Of a DNA stretch of 50,361 nt, positions 25,200 to 33,698 are shown piece after piece. Source of the DNA: Cytidiella melzeri (taxonomy: Eukaryota > Basidiomycota > Agaricomycetes > Polyporales > Irpicaceae). The position numbers were made by a program, and so were the translations under genes. Position 1 is the stretch's first letter; the number at the start of each line of letters is the position of its first letter. The notes under the pieces were generated by a model. The model was not told the DNA's origin. It did not search any database and was given only the letters and a program-made list of their open reading frames with translations. The stretch covers positions 1 through 50,361 of the forward strand of contig JABYQR010000321.1 in NCBI GenBank assembly GCA_022592445.1, written 5' to 3'.

Positions 25200-27595
25200 A
25201 GTTACAGTTCCTGAAGAATGAAAAAGAATTGTTCCAGTCTGCTCCAGCACATTAATGCCTTTTCAGATGTGACGTTTTTGTCCTCCAAAGTGTGGGAATT
25301 TGATGGCAGAATACAGACAGTAACAGTCTCAACAACAAAACAATGAATACAGCTGATGGCATCACACTGGCCTTGTTATCAGCCCTTTATCATTTTGTAT
25401 CAGATCACCTTTGCAACCAAAATGCAGTTTTTAATTTCTACAGGCTGCATATGGGTACAAATCCATACATAACATACACCATTGCATAGCCCTGTCTTGT
25501 GGCAACATTCTGGTACAAACATTCTGTCAATTGAAGTGGAATTGAGCAAGTTATGGCCAGTCTACTGAGAAACGGCATCCAGCCTCAGATACAAACTCCA
25601 CTCCTGCTGGCAAATGATGTCAAATTCTGGTCAGGTACATGTGCAGCAATCTACAGACATTGCTTGCTCTCTGAACAAGGAATACAATTAGAAGACATGC
25701 CACACATAGTATAGGCTCTGAGCAAGAATTACCAGTACTTTGGAAGCTGACTGCAAGTTCTCAACCCCTACATTCTTGGACAATGTAAATCTGTGGCTGC
25801 ATAAGAAGTGAGTACTGTATCTGATTGTTCCACCAAGTTTGACAACTGTTAGTTGCTCTCCAAGCAGGAGTTACAATCAGAACACAGCCTGCGGCAGTTC
25901 CAATGGGGGCAAGGCAGTTCAGACATCAACAGGACATAGTTGCATCGGCAGCAAGCACTGCATCAAATTGTTGCACAAAGTTTCAAAACCATGAGTTGCT
26001 CTCTAAGGATGAATTAAATTCAGAACATAGCCTGTGGCAGTTCTAATGGGGCTAAAGCAGTTCAGACATCAACAGGATGTGGTTGCTTCACCATAAAGCA
26101 CTGCCTTTGATTCTTCTATACAGTTTCACAACCACCAGTTGCTCTATAAGCAGGAGTTACAATCAGAACACAGCCTGTGGCAGCTCTGAAGGGGGTGAGG
26201 TGGCGCAGATATCAGATGGATGTGGTTTCATCAGCAGCCAGCAATGCATTCAATTGGCCCACAAAGTTTCACAAGCACTGGGTTCCAAACAGGAGTCACA
26301 GCTGTGGCAGTTTCAATGGGGGTGAGGCAGTTCAGACATGAAAAGTGCATGGTTGCATTGACAGCAAGCACTGCATTGAATTTGTTCACAAGGTTTTACA
26401 ACCACTACTCTCTATGCAGAAGTTACAGTCAGAACACAATCTGTGGCAGTTCCAATAGGGGTGATGCAGCTCAGACATTAACAGGACATGGTTGCATCAG
26501 CAGCAACCACTGCGTCAGATTGTTGCACAGAGTTTCACAACCATGAGTTGCTCTCTAAGAAGGAATCAAAATCAGAACAAAGCCTGTGGCAGTTCTAATG
26601 GGGCTGAAGCAGTTACAATTCCTGAAGAATGAGACATCAACAGGACGCGGTTGCATCACCATAGAGCACTGCCTTTGATTCTTTCACACAGTTTCACAAC
26701 CACTGTGGCTCTATAAGCAGGAGTTACAATCACAACACAGCCTGTGGCAGTTTCAATGGAGATGAGGCAGTTCATACATCAACAGGACACATGTAACTTG
26801 CTGTGGGAGTCAATCTAATGAGACACCTCAAGCCCTTTATTTCTTATGCAAGCAATTTTCTGTCATCAGCAGTGAGCACTGCACAAGATTAATGTCAAGA
26901 TAGATGAAGCCCCTTGCTACCATTGACAACTACCTTCATCAATGTATGGCTTCTTTTCCCGCACCCAAACTAATCAATTGCAGTACAGTCACCTCATCCC
27001 AGATCAAGTTGCCTACAAAAGGTTTCATCATTAGAAAATGCCTGTAATACAGTCAATATTCATGACCAGATGGCTTGGCAAGATCCTTACCAGGAACATA
27101 GTTGTTCACTGAGGTTGTTTTTGGTAACAAAGTCACAGGTGCAGTTAACTATTCCATGCTACATGATTTATTCAATCTGCTATCAATAACATAATTACTT
27201 GCAACCCTGCTCCTGCAGTTCACCAGATTGTATCTAGAATATTGAACATAGTTCAACACCATTAAGAAGAAGATGCATGTCAAACAATCTTTATCTCCAT
27301 GCTCTACTCCACAAACTTGTTTTAATTCTGTGCTCACACCCATTGTTGCACTTCAAACAATACAGAACAGTCCCTCTTCTTTCATGAATGATTGTGTGCT
27401 CCAGTGAAGACAAACCACCAACTTACTAAACATTACTCATTGCTCATTGAAGAAGCTATTCCCAACAAAATCACTTGTTCAGGCTGCTACCAGCACCAAG
27501 TTTACTCACAAATCTGGCTCCAAAAGTAATATTCCATCCAATCTTCAGGAATTGTACTTGCCACTTGCCGGTGTTTCTAACACTAGTGTTAATAA
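25200..27595 (+). repeat. Satellite-like repeat block, copy 2
   Basis: Same order as copy 1: ~100-bp segment (opposite orientation here), non-tandem part, seven tandem units (anchors near 25920, 26063, 26206, 26333, 26472, 26631, 26773) and an ~800-bp tail to about 27595. Spacing is mostly 127-143 bp. One spacing is ~160 bp because 18 bp resembling part of the 25210 segment (ACAATTCCTGAAGAATGA) are inserted near 26615. The tail runs directly into the element-A-family relic. Confidence 0.8.
25275..26480 (+). repeat. Right arm of the large inverted repeat
   Basis: Reverse-complement partner of 14081-23105 after removal of element C. The outer limit is near CAGCTCAGACAT at 26480. No target-site duplication or transposon-like terminal sequence is seen at the outer ends. 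Confidence 0.83.
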
Positions 27596-29145
27596 TGTGC
27601 ACCTAGAGTTGGCAGCTCATATCGAGGAGGTTCCAACGGAAGATGATGAACCTTTGACTCCCCACCTGTCACGGAGACGAAGCTCGACGCAACTAAAAGG
27701 GACACGATGTGGAAGACGACAAAGAGGTGGTGGCAGGCTTGAAGCACAATGCTCTCACCAGCTATCAAACTTTATGCAAGTTGCTAGCCCAGTAAAGACC
27801 AAGTTAGTATTGTGACTACCAGCTATGTAGTACAAGAGGGGGTTGCTTACCTAGCCCAGTAAAGACCAAGAGGTCGAGATGGGGGCTAGGAGCGTACATG
27901 CAGCAGTATATATAGACTTCAGGGACCTGCGCACAGACCATGTTGAGGGCAGGCTTTGCAAGAAGCCGTGTGAACGAAGAACAAAAGAACTACCTAAAGG
28001 AGAACAATAGCTATTGTCTAGACCTTGCCAAGAACTCTACCCGTGAGAGAATCTATCTAAAAGGAGACCAACTATTGTATTCCATTCCCACACCTGTGAG
28101 AACATCCTTCCATAAAGAGAACAATAGGGAAAGAACAATAAGAAGTCCATGTGGATGGTATCTATGACGTCAAACCCTAGCTATGGGCTGAGCCATGTGT
28201 CTGTAGCCATGTGGTCTTACTTAAGCTAAGTCACATGCCAGTGTGACGTAGTAGCAAGTAATGTGACCGTGTGGAGCGTCTAAGCCACGTGATACGGGCG
28301 CTTAATAGACGTGCAAAGGAGTTTATGCAGAGAGAATTGAAACTAGGTTGTAGCCCGGAGTTTTACAGATAAAAACAAGAGGTAAATTGCGAAAATTAAG
28401 GGCTAGTCAGGCCATCCATGACACCACCTGTCCCCTGACAAGGGAAAAGGGAAAAATACGACCAAGGGCAAGGATTCTTGCCGAAGCATCATGTGACTCC
28501 CAATACCCTCAACCTGTGTAACATAGATATTGTCAAAAATGTAGCGCGTTCAAAACATCAATTCTCTCCACTGGTAAAAATTTGGGTATATGGGAAAAAA
28601 GTGCAGAGTGAAGCTCTGGTGGATTCAGGAGCCACAGCCACGCTCATTAGTAAGTCAGTGGTTGAAGATATCAGCTTGGTAACAAGTCAACTGGCATCAC
28701 AGTTCAACATCATCAATGTCAATGGTACTGCCAATAAAGATGGTCAAATCACTCACTCAGAATGTGCCTTAGAAATAGGTTTGCACAGAGCCAGACAACA
28801 CATGCTCGTTACTGATCTTGGTATTAAATAAATGATTATTGGGATGACCTTCTTATGCCGCCACAATCCGCAGATACATTGGGCAAATGGCGAGTAGAGA
28901 TTTACCAGATGTCCTGAACTCTGTGCCCCAAGAGCTCATAAAAACATTACTGTAACTTGAGAAGAGATCAATGAGCTTGAGTTACCTAAGGGACATTTGG
29001 TGTCAGACAACGTGGACGGAATAGAAAGTGTTGACCCGGGCAACCCTCACATCCACTGGATGGACATGGTCCAGAAGACCAAGAAATGGCAGAACTAATT
29101 GCGGAACTTTCTGGAAAGGAGAATGAGGGCTTTGAAGATGGCTTT
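27590..29145 (+). pseudogene. Element-A-family relic: gag/linker and protease, split by a solo LTR and cut by element D
   Basis: 27590-27666 encodes an acidic linker (ELAAHIEEVPTEDDEPLTPH). It resumes after the solo LTR at 28429 and leads to a retropepsin: VKIWVYGKKVQ, LVDSGATATLISKSV, DGQITHSECALEIG, MLVTDLG (28478-28831), then IIGMTFL. Sequence from 28736 matches the first bases of this window (element A). In-frame stops occur (near 28829 and 28895). At 29145 it is interrupted by the 5' LTR of element D, in the same linker region as A base ~410. Inactive. Confidence 0.85.
27667..28423 (-). repeat. Solo LTR, C/D family (757 bp)
   Basis: Complete TG...CA LTR with flanking CCACC on both sides (27662-27666 and 28424-28428) and no internal sequence. 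It fits LTR-LTR recombination after insertion. It retains the 20-nt repeat pair (27851-27870 and 27784-27803) and the antisense 75-codon frame (27940-28167). Confidence 0.95.
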
Positions 29146-29903
29146 TGTCATGGATGGCCTGACTAGCCCTTAATTTTCGCAATTTACCTCTTGTTTTTAT
29201 CTGTAAAACTCCGGGCTACAACCCAGTTTCAATGCTCTCTGCATAAACTCCTTTTGCACGTTTATTAAGCGCCCGTATCACGTGGCTTAGACGCTCCACA
29301 CGGTCACATTACTTGCTACTACATCACACTGGCATGTGACTTAGCTTAAGTAAGACCACATGGCTACAGACACATGGCTCAGCCCATAGCTAGGGTTTGA
29401 CGTCATAGATACTGCCCACATGGGCTCCTTATTGTTCTTTCCTTATTGTTCTCTTTATGGAAGGATGTTCTCACAGGTGTGGGAATGGAATACAATAGTT
29501 GGTCTCCTTTTAGATAGATTCTCTCACGGATAGAGTTCTTGGCAAAGTCTAGACAATAGCTATTGTTCTCCTTTAGGTAGTCCTTTTGTTCTTTGTTCAC
29601 ATGGCTTCTTGCAAAGACTGCCCTCAACATGGTCTGTGCGCAGGTCCCTGAAGTCTATATAAGCAGCTACATGTACGCTCCTAGCCCCCATCTCGACCTC
29701 TTGGTCTTTACTGGGCTAGGTAAGCAAACCCCTCCTGTACTACATAGCTAGTAGTACCCAATACTAACTTGGTCTTTACTGGGCTAGACATCTGCATAAG
29801 GTTTATAGCTGGTGAAAGCATTGTGCTCTACGCCTGCCACCACCTCCTCGTTGTTTTCCACATCGTGTCCCTGTTTGTCACGTCGAGCCTTGTCTCCGTG
29901 TCA
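29146..29903 (+). repeat. 5' LTR of element D (758 bp)
   Basis: TGTCATGG...CCGTGTCA. It contains a CACGTG-type site (about 29279), TATATAAG at 29656-29663 and the sub-features described under 29656-29787. The antisense 75-codon frame is at 29403-29630. Confidence 0.93.
29656..29787 (+). promoter_or_regulatory. Core promoter, self-primer and repeat-bounded intron in the D LTR
   Basis: TATATAAG at 29656. 34 nt later the decamer ATCTCGACCT (29690-29699) is complementary to the primer-binding site, so 29690 is the inferred transcript start. It is followed by CTTGGTCTTTACTGGGCTAG (29700-29719), then splice donor GTAAGC (29720). A perfect branch site TACTAAC is at 29762-29768. The same 20 nt recur at 29768-29787, ending in the acceptor AG. 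The intron-like segment is 68 nt. The architecture is conserved in C, the solo LTR, the D 3' LTR and, with different repeat sequence, E. Confidence 0.75.
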
Positions 29904-29905
29904 TT

Positions 29906-29915
29906 AGGTCGAGAT
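29906..29915 (+). promoter_or_regulatory. Primer-binding site of element D (self-priming)
   Basis: AGGTCGAGAT starts two bases after the LTR and is a perfect 10/10 complement of LTR bases 29690-29699. This resembles Tf1/sushi elements, where the 5' end of the mRNA serves as the reverse-transcription primer instead of a tRNA. Confidence 0.8.
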
Positions 29916-30001
29916 CGTTGTGAAACCCTGGGTTCCCCATTCCCACCGTTTAAAAAAGTTTATTCCTGTTTGACGAGTACGTCTCCGGTCTTTCCATACT
30001 G

Positions 30002-30778
30002 TTGAGCTACTACTTACGTCGTCCGTTTCTACCCCCTACGCGTTGTTTAGTGCCTAAAGACACGCGCCCCCGTTTCAACAAGGACCTCACTACCACTGAG
30101 CCTCAGCTCAAGAGGTGCCTTCCAACATCTTCCCTCGACGCTCTCGCTGCCAAGCGTAAGAGCGGTCAACCTCATCACTGGTCTGACAAAGACCTTGTCA
30201 ACGTCGCGAAGTACGTATCAAAGAAGCCGCCTGTCAAAGGCATCACCCTCACTGTCCCCTCTTACGAGGAAAATCAACAACTTCGCGCTTCCTCTCGAGC
30301 ATACGGAGAACGCGTAGCCGAGGAACGTGCTCGCACTCTAGCTGAGCAGCGAACCCACAAGCCGACTCTTTCTGAGCAGCTCGCTAAGCTTCCCCCACCC
30401 ACTCCCGCTCCTGCTGCACCCAAACCGGTGTTGATAGACTTCAAGAAGCTATCACTGGTTGACCTCGTCGGCATCTTCAAGCCAAAACTCACCGCGGTTT
30501 GCACCCGCCTACAAGCTCTCACAGAGCTACAAGAACTTCTCAACTACGCAGACCCCGACCATCGTCGCGCGCTACTCCACCTTGTCAACAAGGTCAATCG
30601 CTTCCTCAACCGACTTGACGAGCTCGCACCTGTCACAGCCGACCGCGAGTGGCAACTCCTAGACTGGGGTTGCAAAGCAATTGGGAAAGTTTTGTTTAAG
30701 CAGCTTCGCAAGAACTATAGCAAAGTTCTTGCGCAACTTAACGTAGTTAATAACGATAGCTACTTCGAGTGGATCTAG
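30002..30778 (+). CDS. ORF0: conserved methionine-free protein upstream of gag (element D)
   Basis: Open to TAG at 30778; the part matching C and E starts with VPKDTRP near 30050. There is no ATG in any frame between 29690 and 31012. Conserved blocks: GQPHHWSDKDLVNVAKYV, VLIDFKKLSLVDLVGIFKPK, REWQLLDWGCKAIG, LRKNY. It overlaps the upstream-extended gag frame by about 20 nt in the -1 frame; in C the same junction is in-frame with a stop, and in E the two frames are separated. A programmed frameshift is therefore unlikely. Function unknown. Confidence 0.68.
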   Translation: MSYYLRRPFLPPTRCLVPKDTRPRFNKDLTTTEPQLKRCLPTSSLDALAAKRKSGQPHHWSDKDLVNVAKYVSKKPPVKGITLTVPSYEENQQLRASSRAYGERVAEERARTLAEQRTHKPTLSEQLAKLPPPTPAPAAPKPVLIDFKKLSLVDLVGIFKPKLTAVCTRLQALTELQELLNYADPDHRRALLHLVNKVNRFLNRLDELAPVTADREWQLLDWGCKAIGKVLFKQLRKNYSKVLAQLNVVNNDSYFEWI

Positions 30779-31594
30779 ACAGTCCACAGTTTTTGCCCAC
30801 CACGTCTTGTAATAATTGTATACATTTCTTCGACTCAAACACAGTCACCGACAACCACTTCTACGGAGGTCTCTTCTACGAGTGTGACGACCAACCTTGT
30901 CCAAATCGATACACTCAAGCAGACTCCACTGAAGCCGTTAACAGCGAGTACTACGCTGAGCACCACCAGATACCCAACAAAGAAAATTTACGCCTCATCA
31001 CAGCACAAGACATGGACCAGAACCAACAGAACGCTGCTCCAGAGGCTGCCCCAGCTGCCGCCCCAGCTGCCAACCTGAGCGCCCAGGACATCCTAAACAT
31101 GTTTGGTATCCTGACGCAAAGAATGGTGGATCTCACCAACCAGGTTGCTGCCTTGGCAGCTGTTCAGGCACCAGCTGTCGCCGCGGCCACGCACACGTCC
31201 CGAGAACGGAGTATCGTCGAGAAGCCGGTCTCCTTTAAGGGGAAGACCTCGTCAGAAGCCAGGCTCTTCAGACACGCGTTCATTGTCTGGGCGCAGAATC
31301 AGGGCAAAGCATTCTTCCAGCAGGACGCCCAAGGCCAAGTCCGGCTGGACAACAATGGCGCGAGGATCTTTGATCCTCACAAGCTCATCACCAGTGCTCT
31401 GTCGTTCATGCAAGACAACGCCGCCGACTGGGCTCGCCCTCATATTGAGGAGCTAGCAAACAGCAAACCAGCTTTTGGCAACAGCTGGGACACCTTCATC
31501 GAGGCTTTCAAAGCCAAATTTGAACCCATTGACGCTGTCATGGAGGCAAAGACAAAGATTGCCAACATGAAGCAGGGTAATAAAACCTTCGCCG

Positions 31595-32358
31595 TGTCGC
31601 GGAGCGACTGCTGTTATGCGGCTAAACCCTAAACAAGGGTGGAAGAGGGATGATGGTGAAAGAGGAAAGGGATCTCCAACGACGACAACAAGGTCAGAGT
31701 CGATGATAAGCAGGCAAGTAGGCACAGGGGCCGGATACTGGCAGTGCAAATGACGAAGTTAATAGCATGCTTATACTAGGTTATATTGAGTAACTCACCT
31801 GGCAGTGCAAATGACGAAGAGGTCAAGATGCAGAACCAGGGAGGGTAAGGGGTACTATATATACTGTGTCTGGGTGGTCTGTGCACCAGTTCCCACACTA
31901 GGGACTGGAGTAACTGTGGGACTGGAGTAACAATAGAACAATAAGGAACCCGGGGTAACTGTCAAGGACCTGGGTAACTGTCAAGGACCTGAGTAACTGT
32001 CAAGGACCTGAGTAACTGTCAAGGACCTGAGTAACTGTCAAGGACCAGGGTACGTAGAACAATAGAACTAGAACAATACAACAATAGAACAATAAGACCT
32101 GGGGAATCCCTGGGGAATCCCCATCAATGGAAGAGGAACAATAGAACAATAGCCTAGGTTGATCTGGAACCGCTCCAGACTGAGTCTAGGGTTTGGGTCT
32201 GGACTATTGATAAATAAGGCAGGATGTCACGTGACCCGGGTTAGGGTTAGGTCCGGTAACACTCCTAGCCGGAAAATAAGCGCTCTAGATAGGCGCCCAA
32301 GGCTGTAAACTTGTGACATTGTTGGAAAAATCCGGTCTCTGTTGGACTATCCATGTCA
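31595..32358 (-). repeat. 3' LTR of element E (764 bp)
   Basis: TGACATGG...CCGCGACA on the minus strand. U3 holds a TCACGTGA palindrome (32227-32234) beside GTTAGGGTTAGG, two telomere-type hexamers. It also has about five ~20-bp tandem units (AACTGTCAAGGACCTGAGT) at 31965-32050; the other LTR has about four. TATATATA is near 31860. 21-nt repeats at 31799-31819 and 31738-31758 bound a 61-nt intron-like segment. Confidence 0.93.
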
Positions 32359-32376
32359 TTACCCCCCTCCTAAAAT

Positions 32377-33672
32377 TCATCGCCTCGATGAACTAAGACC
32401 AGGGACTCTACCATCTGCCCACTCGAGGTCAGATGCAATAGCTTCTGTGATGTTCTCCAACGGTTTCCAAGGAATGGAGTCGAAGAGTGCTTTGGGCAAT
32501 TTCTGGGGTGCATTGGTATGTCTGGCATGGAACTCTGCAATGCTCTCTTTCGCATTGGTCAGATTTACTGCAGGTTCCCACGTTACATCGCCTTCTCCAT
32601 AGCCTTTCCATTTGACTAGGTACTGCATTTGCTTCCGATAGATCCGACTGTCTAGGATCTTCTCGACTTCATAGACTTGTTGATCATCTACTATGATCGG
32701 TGCTGGTGGTTCTGGTATGAGGCCGTTTACTTCGTTTCCTCGATACGGAGATAGCCGTTCAACGTTGATGTTGTCATGAACACGATATCCGGATTTGAGT
32801 TTGATCCGATATGTATGTTCACCGGTTTTCTGAAGAACTGTGAAGGGACCAAGCTGTCTAGGCCCTAGCTTGTCAGACTGCTGATGTACTTTGACGTTCT
32901 TGGAAGACAACCACACGAGGTCCCCTTCCTTGAAGACTGGAGTAGTTCTACGGGTGTATCCGGAAGCTTCGGCCATCTTTTCCTTAGATAGACGTGAGGC
33001 AGCTTCGGCTTCTGCCCGAACCTGTCTGAGCTTTTCTAGGCGTGCGTCTAGGTTCGGCATACGACTTTGACGACCGATGGGGATGGTAAAGTCCGGTAAA
33101 TACCCGTACATGACTTCAAACGGAGAGTGCTGCGTAGATGAGTTGACACGAGAGTTGATGGCGAATTCAGCCACTGGGATGTATTCTGCCCAATCATCTT
33201 GTCGTTGGTCAACAAAGAGTCGTAGAATCTTTTCTACCTCTTGATTTGTTCTTTCCGTTTGACCATTGGCCTGAGGGTGGTAGGCGGTAGTCATGGCGCC
33301 AGTGATGCCTAGCCGTTTGTACAACGCTTGCATGACACGAGCTGCAAACTGGGGTCCTCTATCAGATATAAACTGTCGGGGAATGCCGTGGAGTCTGAAC
33401 ACTTCTTTGATGTGAAGGTCGGCTATACCGTCAGCTGTGACAGTAGACTGTGTTGGGATTACATGTGTTTGCTTGCTGTACAAGTCTGTGTACACGGCAA
33501 TCATGTCGAACCCTTTACTACGTGGGAGTGGTCCAACTAAGTCTACACCAACCACCTGCCAAGGTCCGTCTGGTACTTCAATGGGCTGTATTGGGGCCAC
33601 AGGGTGCTGTGCTGGTTTGGTTCGTTGACACTTGTCACATCCGAGGACGTATTGTTCTACAAATGATGCCAT
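32377..33672 (-). pseudogene. Element E pol C-terminal part: integrase core and chromodomain (431 codons, severed by frameshift)
   Basis: Starts in the integrase zinc finger (CDKCQ) and continues with VDLVGPLPRSKGF, SDRGPQFAARVM and GQTERTNQEVE (DDE triad). The GPY/F-like region (RQLGPFTVLQKTGEHTYRI) follows, then a chromodomain near 325-385 (YEVEKILDSR, YLVKWKGYGEGDVTWEP) with its aromatic residues kept. The chromodomain tail is expected to steer integration to marked chromatin. Joined to the upstream frame only by compensating a one-base loss near 33750. The domain itself looks intact. Confidence 0.9.
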
Positions 33673-33698
33673 GCGAGGCCACCAATAATGCCGTGTGA

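Larger units (their letters stand above)
23106..25274. other. Spacer of the inverted repeat
   Basis: Contains degenerate relatives of the ~140-bp unit (23170-23520) and a second copy of the GGGGGACAAAAAGGTCACATC segment near 23100, with its inverted relative near 25275-25300. Two possible short genes are listed separately. No transposase motif was found. Confidence 0.5.

Noticed and set aside
14081..26480. Inverted repeat as a classical TIR DNA transposon
   Set aside because: No target-site duplication or defined terminal motif at the outer ends and no transposase in the spacer; kept only as a possibility.
30757..30778. Programmed -1 frameshift between ORF0 and gag in D
   Set aside because: The overlap has no slippery heptamer, and the junction is in-frame with a stop in C and non-overlapping in E, so the arrangement is not conserved.
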